From: Gluconacetobacter aggeris | GTDB lineage: Bacteria; Pseudomonadota; Alphaproteobacteria; Acetobacterales; Acetobacteraceae | Direction of reading: 5' to 3' | Assembly (NCBI RefSeq): GCF_014174395.1 | Contig: NZ_JABEQD010000017.1 | Span: forward strand, 22,025 to 86,024 | Length of the DNA stretch: 64,000 nt | Shown: in pieces, positions 1 through 10,092 of the stretch | Layout of the letters: each line of letters starts with the position of its first letter | Numbering within the stretch: position 1 is the first letter of the stretch | Program-made: the position numbers and the translations under genes | Notes under the pieces: model-generated | Databases searched by the model: none | Seen by the model: the letters and a program-made list of their open reading frames with translations, nothing else | Told to the model about the DNA's origin: nothing

Positions 1-632
1 GCCGACACCGGCAGCACCACCGCCCGCTTCACCCCACGCGCCTTGGCGACCGCGATCGCGCGCTCGATAGCCGTCGCCCGGCCCGAAATGACGATCTGCC
101 CGCCGCCATTATCATTGGCGACCTCGATGATCTCGCTCCGATCCGGCTCGCCCTCGACGCGCAGGATCGCGGCCTCGGCGCAGATTGCGCGCGCCTGCTC
201 AAGATCCACGCCGATCAGCGCGGCCATGCCGCCTTCACCCGCCGGCACCGCCTTCTGCATCGCCGTGCCGCGCAGGCGCAGCAGGCGCGCCGTCTGGGCA
301 ATCCCCAGTGACCGCGCCGCCGCCAGCGCCGAATACTCACCCAGCGAATGACCGGCCACCAGCGCGGCCGCGCGCTTCAGTTCCAGCCCGCCTTCCTTCT
401 CCAGCACCCGCAGCACCGCCAGCGACACCGCCATCAGGGCAGGCTGCGTATTTTCGGTGCGGGTCAGCTCCTCCATCGGCCCTTCGAACATCAGGGTCGA
501 GAGCTTCTGCTCCAGCGCATCATCGACTTCTTCGAACACTTCGCGCGCCGGGGCAAAGGCAGCGGCCAGTTCGGCCCCCATCCCAACGGACTGGCTACCC
601 TGACCGGGGAAGATGAAGGCGTGAACGGTCAT
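1..632 (-). CDS. fabD: Malonyl-CoA:ACP transacylase FabD (partial, C-terminus beyond window)
   Basis: Transfers malonyl groups from CoA to acyl carrier protein in type II fatty-acid synthesis (cytoplasm). About 210 codons are visible from the ATG at 632; the gene runs off the left edge. The N-terminus has the family opening FPGQGSQ, and the nucleophile elbow GHSLGEY lies near residue 93, as expected for FabD. A GAGG ribosome-binding site precedes the ATG by about six bases. It is the last visible gene of a minus-strand run with the YdcF-like, methyltransferase-like and OpuAC-like genes, 68 bp below the stop of the YdcF-like gene. Family assignment is firm; only the C-terminal third is unseen. 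Confidence 0.95.
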   Translation of the reverse strand, partial: MTVHAFIFPGQGSQSVGMGAELAAAFAPAREVFEEVDDALEQKLSTLMFEGPMEELTRTENTQPALMAVSLAVLRVLEKEGGLELKRAAALVAGHSLGEYSALAAARSLGIAQTARLLRLRGTAMQKAVPAGEGGMAALIGVDLEQARAICAEAAILRVEGEPDRSEIIEVANDNGGGQIVISGRATAIERAIAVAKARGVKRAVVLPVS

Positions 633-700
633 GCTGTCCTCATTATCCAAAAGAAATCTCGCGTTCCGGTCCGCGAGATGCCGACAGGATACGGCGCCTG

Positions 701-1231
701 TCAATCGCGGGGCACGCCATCCCGGCGACGGCACAGCAGCAGCAGGACATCCCACGGCAGGGCCGGGACCTCACGCAGGCGCCAGAACCACCGGCGCGCC
801 AGGCGCCGGGCGGCCGGCACGGACGGCGGCGGCACCCGCATCACCCGCCAGCCGGCCAACCGCATCAGTACCAGGCAACGCGGCAGGTGGTAGGCGCTGC
901 TGGCAACCGCAACGGGGCCGCGATAGCCACGCGCCCGCAGCAGCGCGGAACAGGCCAGCACCGAATCCAGCGTATCGCGCGCCGTCGCCTCGATCATGAT
1001 CGCCGTGTCGGGAATACCCGCCCGACGCAGCAGGTCCGCCATCACAGGCGCTTCGGCCGGGCGCCCATCCAGGCTGCCGCCGGTCGGCACGAACAGCGGT
1101 TCCGCGCACATCCGCCCGAAGGCGGCCGCGGCCGCCACCCGGCGACGCAATGTCGGCGTGGGCGTGCCATCGGGACGCACCGCCGCCCCGAAGATCACGA
1201 TGGCCAGCGGCGCATCCGGCCGCCCGGTCAC
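701..1231 (-). CDS. YdcF-like (DUF218) protein
   Basis: A 176-residue protein with the DUF218/YdcF pattern: a buried beta strand then a Gly-rich turn (IVIFGAAV, residues about 11-18), a TGG loop (about 51-53), the E-A/T-A-R-D-T segment near residue 83 (EATARDTLDSV), and an SSAYHLPR motif near residue 112. DUF218 proteins are little-characterised, often envelope-associated Rossmann-like proteins; a substrate cannot be assigned. The start is GTG at 1231, whose GTGA overlaps the stop codon of the upstream methyltransferase-like gene by three bases, implying translational coupling. No signal peptide is obvious. Confidence 0.75.
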   Translation of the reverse strand: MTGRPDAPLAIVIFGAAVRPDGTPTPTLRRRVAAAAAFGRMCAEPLFVPTGGSLDGRPAEAPVMADLLRRAGIPDTAIMIEATARDTLDSVLACSALLRARGYRGPVAVASSAYHLPRCLVLMRLAGWRVMRVPPPSVPAARRLARRWFWRLREVPALPWDVLLLLCRRRDGVPRD

Positions 1232-2112
1232 GGTGGCGCCTGAAGCAGAAGCCGGCTCAGCCCCGCGAACGTGGCAAACATCGTCCGCCAGACCTGCCGG
1301 AACTGATCGGCTTCCACGCCCCGATTGTCCAGAATCGCCATCAGGTCCCCAACCGTGCGCCTGCCATCGATCAGCGGCAGCAGCCCGCGCGATTGCGACG
1401 GCACCGGCACCAGCACCACACGGTCACCCAGACGAACCGGCAGGCGGTTATCCGGCCGCATAAGCCGTGAAAGGGCGAACCCGTCCCCGCCATGCAGAAC
1501 CGGCACCGAATCCCGATCCATCGGATCGGCCCGCCACACCCGATCTCCCGCCCGGCGGACATAAGCCACATGGAACGCCCGCTCCCCCGCCCGCGATTCG
1601 GCCAGGCAGGCCCGGGCGCGATCAGGCAGGAAATCAAGATCGGTACAAAGCGCTGGCTCCGCATCAAGCAGCGCGGGGTCGTATTCCAGCGGCGCCATCA
1701 GGCAGACAGGCGCCAATCCGGCCGCCGCCAGCAGGTCGAACAGTCCCGCGACATCGTAGCCGCCGCCACGCCCATCCGACGCGGCGACCACGATCCGCAT
1801 CCCGCCGCCGGGCGCCAGCAGGTCGGCCAGGGCTCCCAGCCGCGCCCGCGGGGCCGCATCCGCGCTCAGGTCGCAATCGATATAGTCGTGAACAGAATGC
1901 ACGGGCTGCGCACCGGGCGCGAGAAAGGCAACCGCACCGGGCCGTCCTCCGGCACTGAAGGCCTCGGCCAGCCGGGCCGCAACGGCGGCGTCGTCCCCGG
2001 CAACCAGCACGCGCAACGGGCATGAACGCGGCCGCATGGCCCCGAACAGCCAGTAATCGGCTTCGCTCAGGTCGCCGGCCGTTCCAACGGTCAGATAATC
2101 GGCATGCTCCAT
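1228..2112 (-). CDS. SAM-dependent methyltransferase-like protein
   Basis: A 294-residue protein. The segment [20 protein letters not shown] (about residues 31-50) looks like motif I of a class I methyltransferase, and YIDCDLSADAAPRARLGALA followed by LLAPGGGMRIVVA resembles the later strands that end the SAM site. The classic DxGxG glycines are replaced, so binding of SAM is plausible but not shown. The C-terminal 100 residues carry a region like the winged regulatory tail seen in some bacterial methyltransferases. The ATG at 2112 is preferred because it starts four bases after the stop of the OpuAC-like gene; a start further upstream would overlap that gene. Substrate unknown. Confidence 0.5.
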   Translation of the reverse strand: MEHADYLTVGTAGDLSEADYWLFGAMRPRSCPLRVLVAGDDAAVAARLAEAFSAGGRPGAVAFLAPGAQPVHSVHDYIDCDLSADAAPRARLGALADLLAPGGGMRIVVAASDGRGGGYDVAGLFDLLAAAGLAPVCLMAPLEYDPALLDAEPALCTDLDFLPDRARACLAESRAGERAFHVAYVRRAGDRVWRADPMDRDSVPVLHGGDGFALSRLMRPDNRLPVRLGDRVVLVPVPSQSRGLLPLIDGRRTVGDLMAILDNRGVEADQFRQVWRTMFATFAGLSRLLLQAPP

Positions 2113-2116
2113 GGAC

Positions 2117-2875
2117 CTAGCGGGGCAGAAGCTTTCCGCGCTGCCAGGCCTCGGCAGCCTCGTCGGCACTCATGCCGTCGCAACGCACGGCATATTCCAG
2201 CGCGCTCACCACCTTGTGGCCCAGCATCAGCTCGTCCAGCTCGTCCAGCAGGTCGGAATCCAGTTCCGCACGCGCCTCCCGGCGCACCAGCATCCGCGCG
2301 GCCTGCTCGCCGGCCAGCACGTTCCTGGGGTCTTCCAGCGGCCGCAGCCGGCCGCCATGATGCAGGAAATGCGGCTGCCACAGCGGTAGGATCGACGCCT
2401 CGCCGGCTTCGATCGCCTTCGCCGCATGCTGATAGGCGTCCTCATCGGGACGGGCCTCGATGGTAAAGCCGCGCTCCGTCAGCCCATAGGCCCCCACGCC
2501 GAGCCGTACCCGTTCGAGAGCCGATTCCGGCGCCACGATATTGCGGTTGACCGCCCCGTCATCGCGTCCCAGATCGGCAATCGAGGCCACATCCGGCGCG
2601 CACCCTTCGGGCATGAACCAGCCGAAGACGGGCTTGTACAATTCTCCGAGCACATCCATGCCCAGCGACCGGTCCAGCCACCGGGCATCGACATCGGGCA
2701 GCCATGCGGACACGAACAGGTCGATCCCGCCGGCCTTCATCGCGGCCGTCAGTTCGTCCTGGCCGCCGGTGACATATTCGACCTCCAGGTCATAGGCTTC
2801 CAGCACACGCACCACCGCCGCCGCGGCTACCGCATGCAGGATGGTTTCCGGATGGCCAAGCGTCACCGTCGTCAT
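2117..2875 (-). CDS. OpuAC-like glycine-betaine/choline-type substrate-binding protein, no signal peptide
   Basis: A 252-residue protein matching the substrate-binding component of glycine betaine/proline ABC importers: TVTLGHPETI at the N-terminus, VEYVTGGQDEL and DLFVSAWLPD around residues 35-60 (the latter resembles the betaine-box W region), and PLWQPHFLHHGGRLRPLEDP near residues 165-185. It has no signal peptide, lipobox or membrane segment, and no permease or ATPase gene is adjacent, so it may act in the cytoplasm or belong to a transporter encoded elsewhere. ATG 2875 is chosen over GTG 2878 because GGAGAGG sits at a good distance from the ATG. First gene of the run leading to fabD. Confidence 0.8.
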   Translation of the reverse strand: MTTVTLGHPETILHAVAAAAVVRVLEAYDLEVEYVTGGQDELTAAMKAGGIDLFVSAWLPDVDARWLDRSLGMDVLGELYKPVFGWFMPEGCAPDVASIADLGRDDGAVNRNIVAPESALERVRLGVGAYGLTERGFTIEARPDEDAYQHAAKAIEAGEASILPLWQPHFLHHGGRLRPLEDPRNVLAGEQAARMLVRREARAELDSDLLDELDELMLGHKVVSALEYAVRCDGMSADEAAEAWQRGKLLPR

Positions 2876-2993
2876 CACACCTCTCCCCGATCACGAGGTG
2901 GTTTCCAGCAGGTGGCACCCGTTTGCGCAAGGGGCGGAACGACAAAAACCGTCCCTGCATGCCCCCTGCTCCCGGCGTACGAGGCTTCCGCCG

Positions 2994-5126
2994 TTACCAG
3001 ATCTTCACCCGGTCCTCGGGCTTCAGATACAGCGTGTCGCCCGGCTTGACGTTCCAGGCCTTGTACCACGCGTCGATATTGTGCATGGGGATATTGACCC
3101 GCGCCTGCGGCGGCGAATGCGGGTCCGTCATCACCCGCTGGCGCGCGATGTCGTCACGCAGCTTCTGCCGCCAGACCTGCGCCCAGCCCAGGAACACGCG
3201 CTGGTCCCCGGTCAGGCCGCCGATCACCGGGGCCGGCTTGCCGTGCAGCGAGGCATGATAGGCATCCAGCGCCAGGGTCAGCCCGCCGAGGTCGGCAATG
3301 TTCTCGCCCATCGTCAGCTTGCCGTTCACATGCACGCCCGGCAGCACCTCGAACGCGTCGTACTGCTTGCCGAAACGATCGGCCAGCTTGTTGAAACGGG
3401 CCTCGTCATCCTTCGTCCACCATTCCTTCAGGCGGCCCAGATAGTCGAACTTGCGCCCCTCATCGTCGAAGGAATGCGTCATCTCATGGCCGATCACACC
3501 ACCGATCGCACCATAATTGATCGCCGGGTCAGCCTTGGGGTTGAAGAAGGGCGGCTGCAGGATCGCGGCCGGGAACACGACCTCGTTGAACAGCGGGTTG
3601 TTGTAGGCATTGACCGTCTGCGGGGTCATGTCCCACTCGTCACGATCGACCGGGTGGCCCAGATGCCCCAGCCAGTAGCGCCATTCGAAGCCAACGGCGC
3701 GCCCGGCATTGCCATAGACATCCCCCTGCTTGACGACGAGCGTCGCATAATCCCGCCAGCGCTTGGGGTAGCCGATCTGGATGGTGAAATGATCCAGCTT
3801 CTGTAGGGCTGCCGCACGCGTCTCCGGGCCCATCCACGCATTATGCTGCAGCCGCACGCGGAAAGCCGCCTTCAGCTCGGTGGTCAGCGACTCCATCATC
3901 CGCCGGTATTCCGGCGGGAAATAGCGCGCGACATAGGTCTGGCCCAGTGCCATGCCCATCGCATTGCCGGTGGCGGTCACGCCGCGTTTCCACCGGTCGG
4001 GCAATTGCGGCTGGCCGCCCAGCGTCTTGTCGTTGAAGTCGAACGATGCCTGGACGAAGGCCTTGGGCAGATAATGCGCTGCATTGTCCACCAGGTGGAA
4101 GGCCAGCCAGGCCCTCAGCGTATCCAGGGGGGTTTCCGACGCAATGCGGGCCTCGCCGATGATGGCATCGGGCTCGCCGACGATCAGCGTGCCCGATTTC
4201 ACGATCGTCTCGGGCAGTTCGGCGCCGGTCAGATAGGCCGCCCAGTCGAAGCCCGGCGCACGCTTGGCCAGGTCGACGACCGTGATGGGGTTATAGATCT
4301 TGTCGGGATCGCGCAGGTCCTGCCGCGCCCAGTGGACCTGCGCCAGCCGCGTTTCGAATGCCACGATGGCCTGGGCCTGCCGCGCGGCATCCGGCCAGCC
4401 GATCAGGGTCAGGGCCTGCTGGACATAAGCCTGATAGGCGGTCTTCTTCGCCGCCAGTTCAGGCTTCAGATAATAATCCCGATCCGGCATGCCCAGGCCT
4501 GCCTGGTCCAGCATCAGCGCGTAGACGGTCGGGTCCTTGGCGTCCGGCTGGATACCCAGCCCGAACAGCGAATACTGGAATCCCGTCTGGGCGCGCCCCA
4601 GCAGGGTGGCGAAGGCGGTCCGGTCGCTCACCGCGCGCACGGCATCGAGGTCCGGCGCCAGCGGCCGGGTGCCCTGGGCCTCGATCCCCTTCTCGTCCAT
4701 GAAGGTCGCATAGAAGGTGCCCAGCTTCTGGTCGACCGTCGCGGGCTCGGCCACCGGATGGGCAGACAGGTCGTTCAGAATGCCCTGCACACGCTTGCGC
4801 GACAGTTCGTGCAGCATGTTGAACGGCCCATAGGCCGTCATGTCGGGCGGGATGACGATGTCGTGCACCGCGTGGCCGTTGGCGTAGCCAAAGAAATTGT
4901 TGCCCGGCGCGATCGACAGATCCCGTCCGGCCACGTCGAAGCCCCAGGCCCCGTAGGACGGCGCGTCGGTCCCGTCGGCAACCTTCGCCGCCACGGCCGG
5001 TTCGGCCGCCCGCGTCCCGCCGCTCCAACTCGCCGCCATCAGCAGCGCGGCGCTGCACAACCATGCGCGCCGCGCCGAACCGCTCCGCCCATATCGCCTG
5101 GAATCCGACATCCCGTTTCTCTTCAT
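2994..5126 (-). CDS. pepO: M13 family zinc metallopeptidase (PepO/neprilysin-like)
   Basis: A 710-residue secreted peptidase. Residues 1-41 form a Sec-type signal peptide (positive start, hydrophobic core WLCSAALLMAASW, cleavage near TRAAEP). The M13 N-terminal domain is followed by the catalytic VIGHEMTHSFDDEGR block with HExxH at about residues 545-549 and the third zinc ligand region ENIADLGG near residue 605. Family members cleave short peptides in the periplasm or outside the cell. The length (about 700) is normal for the family. ATG 5126 follows a purine-rich stretch. It stands between the OpuAC-like gene and a Dabb-domain gene, both in the same direction, 30 bp below the latter. Confidence 0.93.
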   Translation of the reverse strand: MKRNGMSDSRRYGRSGSARRAWLCSAALLMAASWSGGTRAAEPAVAAKVADGTDAPSYGAWGFDVAGRDLSIAPGNNFFGYANGHAVHDIVIPPDMTAYGPFNMLHELSRKRVQGILNDLSAHPVAEPATVDQKLGTFYATFMDEKGIEAQGTRPLAPDLDAVRAVSDRTAFATLLGRAQTGFQYSLFGLGIQPDAKDPTVYALMLDQAGLGMPDRDYYLKPELAAKKTAYQAYVQQALTLIGWPDAARQAQAIVAFETRLAQVHWARQDLRDPDKIYNPITVVDLAKRAPGFDWAAYLTGAELPETIVKSGTLIVGEPDAIIGEARIASETPLDTLRAWLAFHLVDNAAHYLPKAFVQASFDFNDKTLGGQPQLPDRWKRGVTATGNAMGMALGQTYVARYFPPEYRRMMESLTTELKAAFRVRLQHNAWMGPETRAAALQKLDHFTIQIGYPKRWRDYATLVVKQGDVYGNAGRAVGFEWRYWLGHLGHPVDRDEWDMTPQTVNAYNNPLFNEVVFPAAILQPPFFNPKADPAINYGAIGGVIGHEMTHSFDDEGRKFDYLGRLKEWWTKDDEARFNKLADRFGKQYDAFEVLPGVHVNGKLTMGENIADLGGLTLALDAYHASLHGKPAPVIGGLTGDQRVFLGWAQVWRQKLRDDIARQRVMTDPHSPPQARVNIPMHNIDAWYKAWNVKPGDTLYLKPEDRVKIW

Positions 5127-5156
5127 TCTATTACGAACGGGATACAGTATGACGGT

Positions 5157-5777
5157 TTATTTGCGGTGCCCAGCCCGCGATCCAGCGGTTTTCACAGGCT
5201 CCGGCGGACGCGCCAGCGCCGCCACGCGATAATCGAATGCCATGATGCCCGCCAGGTACGGCGCCGCGAACGCCTTGAAGGCATCATGCGCGGGATCGAA
5301 GAAGCCCGGCTGGGTCACGACCGGCCGGCCGACATAGTAATTCCGGTCCCCTTCCGAGCGGAAACTGACCAGGAACCCCATCTGGTACCCCTCATCCACG
5401 CCCTCGCCACCGTTCTGGAAACCGGTCTCGATCGATTCGACCACCGGGCGGCCGTCGGGACGGTGGGAATCGGCCGCCAGCTCCAGGAAACGCCGGGCGA
5501 TCTCGGCCTTCTGAAACGGCGTCACATCCTTGAGGAAGCGGAACAGCACCACATGCCGGACCAGCCCCGGCCGAAAGGCGGGCGCGGTAAAGGCCGCGAC
5601 CCCCACCTGGGCCAGGTCCTGCTGTACCGCGACGGCGGCGGCATCGGGGGGCAGCGGCGCTGCGGGCGATGTCGCGATCGGCAGGGAATAAGGCTGGGCC
5701 AGCACAGCCTCCGCCGGGCATAACGCCGCCACGGTCAGGCCGAGGCTCGCGGCCGCGATCATTTTGCGCACCAACAT
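5157..5777 (-). CDS. Exported Dabb-domain (stress-responsive alpha/beta barrel) protein
   Basis: A 206-residue protein with an N-terminal signal peptide (hydrophobic core after MLVRK, cleavage near AVLAQ) and a C-terminal Dabb domain: VRHVVLFRFLKDVT at about residue 65, a long central helix region, then GFLVSFRSEGDRNYY and an HDAFKAFAAPY block. Dabb proteins form dimeric alpha/beta barrels; many have no known reaction. ATG 5777 is chosen over GTG 5783 because GGAGG lies eight bases from the ATG but only two from the GTG. Transcribed with the M13 peptidase directly downstream. Confidence 0.8.
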   Translation of the reverse strand: MLVRKMIAAASLGLTVAALCPAEAVLAQPYSLPIATSPAAPLPPDAAAVAVQQDLAQVGVAAFTAPAFRPGLVRHVVLFRFLKDVTPFQKAEIARRFLELAADSHRPDGRPVVESIETGFQNGGEGVDEGYQMGFLVSFRSEGDRNYYVGRPVVTQPGFFDPAHDAFKAFAAPYLAGIMAFDYRVAALARPPEPVKTAGSRAGHRK

Positions 5778-5804
5778 CGTCACTCCCTCCAGGTTCCTGT
5801 CCCG

Positions 5805-6629
5805 TCAGGCCAAGGCCGCCTGACGCGCGAATTTCTTCTGCCGTATGCGAATGAGATGATACACGCCCCGCGCGACCAGTTCATGCACCCAGCCATGCGG
5901 CGTGATCCCGATGGTCTTCAGGACCATGCCGGTGACGCGCACGGTGTGCCTGGGCTGATAATAGCGCATTGCCCGCGCCATATAGGCCGCAATGCACCGG
6001 CCATGGTCGTAAGGAATGCCGGCCGGCTCGTTGGTGGTGTGGTAGGCCGAGGCCAGCTCGTCGTCCTCGCTCTCCGTCACCCGGCCCAGCGCGATGCGCA
6101 TACGCTGCCACACACCCAGCTTCTCGCGCTTCAGGTAACGGTTCATGTGATCGTAGAACAGCTTGAAATGCCTGTATTCGTCCGCTGCGATCTGCCGACA
6201 GATCGCCTTCAGCAGCGGCTCCTCCGTCGCATCGGCCAGCGCGGTGTAGAAGGACGACGTCCCGGTCTCCACCATGCAGCGCGCAATCAGTTCCCCGGTG
6301 CGCGACCCGCGAATGGACCGGTCGACCTCCAGTTCCAGCTTGTACGATGTCCGGTAGCGTTCGAACGCCTGCGGATAATCCCATGACGGATCGGCCAGCA
6401 TCGCCCACCGCCCCAGGGCGTCGCCATGCTGCACTTCCTCGATTGCCCAATTGTCCGCCGCCTCGCGGAAGGCCGGGTCATCGAAGAACACATTGTTCAG
6501 ATAGAGCGCATAATCCACGCCGTTCCGTTCGACGACCGACGCCGCCTTGACCAGCTGGACGATGTCGGGATCGACACGGGCCGGATCGAAACTGTCCCAG
6601 TCCATCTGCTCAATGCGCCAGTGTTTCAT
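5805..6629 (-). CDS. Ferritin-like diiron protein (acyl-ACP desaturase / R2-like fold)
   Basis: A 274-residue all-helical protein with paired iron-ligand motifs: EEVQH (about residues 63-67), an E in the MVETGTSSFY helix, and DEYRH (about 148-152), the E-x-x-H pattern of ferritin-like di-iron proteins. Members include fatty-acid desaturases and ribonucleotide-reductase-R2-like oxidases; the reaction here is unknown. ATG 6629 has a GGAG site about eight bases upstream and is preferred to an extended start at 6794, which would run through the intergenic palindrome. Diverges from sucC across about 214 bp. Confidence 0.75.
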   Translation of the reverse strand: MKHWRIEQMDWDSFDPARVDPDIVQLVKAASVVERNGVDYALYLNNVFFDDPAFREAADNWAIEEVQHGDALGRWAMLADPSWDYPQAFERYRTSYKLELEVDRSIRGSRTGELIARCMVETGTSSFYTALADATEEPLLKAICRQIAADEYRHFKLFYDHMNRYLKREKLGVWQRMRIALGRVTESEDDELASAYHTTNEPAGIPYDHGRCIAAYMARAMRYYQPRHTVRVTGMVLKTIGITPHGWVHELVARGVYHLIRIRQKKFARQAALA

Positions 6630-6732
6630 CGTGCTCCGTCTTTCATGCCGTCCTGCCCCGTTTCCCTCTTTCCCGCCCTTCCGTGCAGAAGGGCATATAC
6701 GAAGCCTGAACAAGTCCTTTTCAGCTTGTGAG

Positions 6733-6759
6733 ATGGCATAAACCGTCCAATTATGCCAT
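6733..6759. promoter_or_regulatory. Perfect 9-bp inverted repeat, candidate operator between ferritin-like gene and sucCD
   Basis: Arms ATGGCATAA (6733-6741) and TTATGCCAT (6751-6759) flank a 9-bp spacer, in the middle of the only divergent promoter region here. Spacing and symmetry fit a dimeric regulator site. No regulator gene is adjacent, so the cognate protein is unknown. Confidence 0.45.
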
Positions 6760-6843
6760 GCAGACGATCGCTGGCGCATACGCGACCGGCGCACCGCCCG
6801 GCTTCCCCCTGGCGCAATGACAACAAACGCGGATCATAACCGT

Positions 6844-8045
<1,202 letters not shown>

Positions 8046-8046
<1 letters not shown>

Positions 8047-8927
8047 TGTCCATCCTGGTCCATAGCGATACCCGCGTCATCACCCAGGGCTTCACCGGCG
8101 CCCAGGGCACCTTCCATTCCGAACAGGCCCTGGCCTACGGCACCCGACTGGTCGGCGGCGTCACCCCCGGCCGGGGCGGCGAGACCCATCTCGGCCTGCC
8201 GGTCTTCGATACGGTGGCCCAGGCCTGCGCGGCCACGCGGGTCGATGCCAGCGTCATCTACGTGCCGCCCGCCGGCGCCGCCGATGCGATCCTCGAGGCA
8301 ATCGCCGCCGGCGTGCCCCTGATCGTCTGCATCACCGAAGGCATTCCTGTGCTGGACATGGTGCGCGTGCAGCAGGTGCTGCACCGGTCCGACAGCCTGC
8401 TGATCGGCCCCAACTGCCCCGGCATCATCACCCCCGGCGAGTGCAAGATCGGCATCATGCCCGGCGCGATCCACCGCCCCGGCAAGGTGGGCATCGTCTC
8501 GCGCTCCGGCACCCTGACCTACGAGGCCGTGGCCCAGACCACAGCGGTCGGGCTGGGGCAGAGCACCTGCGTCGGCATCGGCGGCGATCCGGTCAAGGGG
8601 ATGGATTTCATCGATGTGCTGGAACGCTTCATCGCGGACCCCGACACCGATTCGATCATCATGATCGGCGAAATCGGCGGCACGTCGGAAATCGACGGCG
8701 CGACGCTGATTCGCGACAGCGGGACCCGCAAGCCGGTCGTGGGCTTCATCGCCGGGGCTACCGCCCCGCCGGGGCGTCGCATGGGCCATGCCGGCGCGGT
8801 CATCACCGGCGGGCACGAAACGGCCGCCGCCAAGATCGAGGCCCTGCGCGACGCCGGCATCCACGTCTCCGCCAGCCCGGCCCTGCTGGGTCAGACCCTG
8901 CTGGACGTGCTGACGGGCCACGCCTGA
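8046..8927 (+). CDS. sucD: Succinate-CoA ligase alpha subunit
   Basis: A 293-residue subunit (family about 290). It begins with a CoA-binding Rossmann region including [12 protein letters not shown], where the CoA-binding glycines lie, contains the IGPNCPG turn near residue 120, and has the phosphorylated histidine in MGHAGAVI near residue 247. It carries the CoA site and phospho-histidine for the sucCD enzyme. The ATG overlaps the sucC stop. A strong GC hairpin follows 12 bp after the stop. Confidence 0.93.
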
Positions 8928-8938
8928 CACATCCCCCC

Positions 8939-8960
8939 GGTCCGCCCCTCGGGGCGGACC
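8939..8960. terminator. GC-rich hairpin after sucCD
   Basis: A perfect 10-bp stem, GGTCCGCCCC and its complement, around a TC loop, 12 bp past the sucD stop. There is no T-run, so it is a weak intrinsic terminator or an RNA 3'-end stabiliser. Confidence 0.5.
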
Positions 8961-8962
8961 GA

Positions 8963-9229
8963 TCAGGCCTCCCGCAGACCGCGCGATGTCGCATTGACGA
9001 CCAGAACATGCCCCCGACATGCTCCCCGATCACGATCTCCAGGTCCGGAAACCGCAATCTCAGCCGCTCGTGAGGCGCCAGAAGCCGTTCCCGCGAACGG
9101 TTGATCAGGGCATCATGACCGCATCAAGCCCGTTGCGTTCGAAGAGGGCATTCATCGCCTGAGGTGTGCGGGCATGCGCGACCGGATGCCCCACCAGGCC
9201 GAAAGGCTTCGTGTCCCACCAATCATCAT
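8963..9229 (-). pseudogene. Decayed shikimate dehydrogenase-like (aroE paralogue) gene
   Basis: Broken remnants of a shikimate/quinate dehydrogenase-type protein. An ATG at 9229/9226 follows a GGAGGG site. One frame reads TKPFGLVGHPVAHARTPQAM and continues to a TGA at about 9108, the substrate-binding N-terminus of the family; joining it to the ATG needs a one-base frameshift. Further down, another frame reads VLVVNATSRGLREA and stops at 8965, matching the conserved VNATSxGL motif that normally lies near residue 220. So most of the middle is deleted and two frames are needed. An intact aroE lies at 25602-26510, so this copy is a dispensable paralogue. Confidence 0.6.
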
Positions 9230-9534
9230 CAGCCCTCCGGACATTCTTCACGCAGGGAACGTCGGATATTCAGACACCGAACCGTCCGGCCAGCAAAGCC
9301 AGCCATATTTTCCGCACTCGATCCGACGCCGGGACCAGTAACAGCACATCGTCATCGCGATAATGATGCGCGCTGCCGCCCCGTCCGAGAACCTGTATTT
9401 CACCTGAAAGGGCGGGCCTTGCCGCCAAAGCCGCCTAAATCCGCGGAGCAGCCAGATCCGCCAATCCGCACCCCATCTCCGCATTGAGGGACCGCGCGGC
9501 CAAAGAGAATGGAAGCCAGTAAAGATCTATTCCG
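9230..9534. other. Intergenic stretch with no recognisable gene
   Basis: About 305 bp between the aroE-like remnant and the orphan gene. Short open frames exist on both strands but none has a ribosome-binding site with a recognisable protein. It looks like decayed sequence. Confidence 0.4.
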
Positions 9535-10092
9535 TCACGGAGCGGATAGCTGCACCTGTGCCAGACGAATATGCGCCTCACCAAGCTCACCCTTGCGGAT
9601 CATATTCTTCACTGTCGCCACGGATACGGCAGGCGACTTCATCTTGGAGCGGGGATTCGTCTCGTTGTCGTCCTCGATAAAGGCATTGGTTGACGGATCG
9701 AGATAGCCATAGGCACAGAGATACGGGTTACGCACGTCGGCCATGACGGCTACGACATGATAACGCGTCCTCCCGACCCAGTCCTCGGCGATCGAGCTCT
9801 GATCGACGCCAGGGTAATTAAAAGTCACTCCGATGGAATGGAAATAATCAAAAATACCGCCCATGAGAGCGTTTACCAGACGAATCTTCTTCGGATTGAA
9901 TTCAAACCCGTAGTAGAAATAATCCTGATAGATCGTTTTTTCTTTTGGAAGAGAATTCTTGTTAACCAATCCCAGGATGCTCTGCATCGTGGAGGGGGTG
10001 GGCTTTATCCTGAGCGGCCGATCACGAAAAATCATGGCGCCCCGATGGTTGTAAAAGATCGGGATAATAATGTGTTTCGGATCACTACTCAT
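9535..10092 (-). CDS. Orphan protein of unknown function, AT-richer than neighbours
   Basis: A 185-residue protein with no family I recognise. It has no signal peptide or membrane segment, and is rich in aromatic and charged residues (for example KTIYQDYFYYGFEFNP around residue 52-67), with an acidic patch near residue 140 and a lysine-rich C-terminal part. A good GGGAGG site lies seven bases before the ATG at 10092, supporting a real gene. Its base composition is clearly more AT-rich than the flanks and it lies beside a pseudogene, which suggests recent acquisition. Confidence 0.6.
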   Translation of the reverse strand: MSSDPKHIIIPIFYNHRGAMIFRDRPLRIKPTPSTMQSILGLVNKNSLPKEKTIYQDYFYYGFEFNPKKIRLVNALMGGIFDYFHSIGVTFNYPGVDQSSIAEDWVGRTRYHVVAVMADVRNPYLCAYGYLDPSTNAFIEDDNETNPRSKMKSPAVSVATVKNMIRKGELGEAHIRLAQVQLSAP

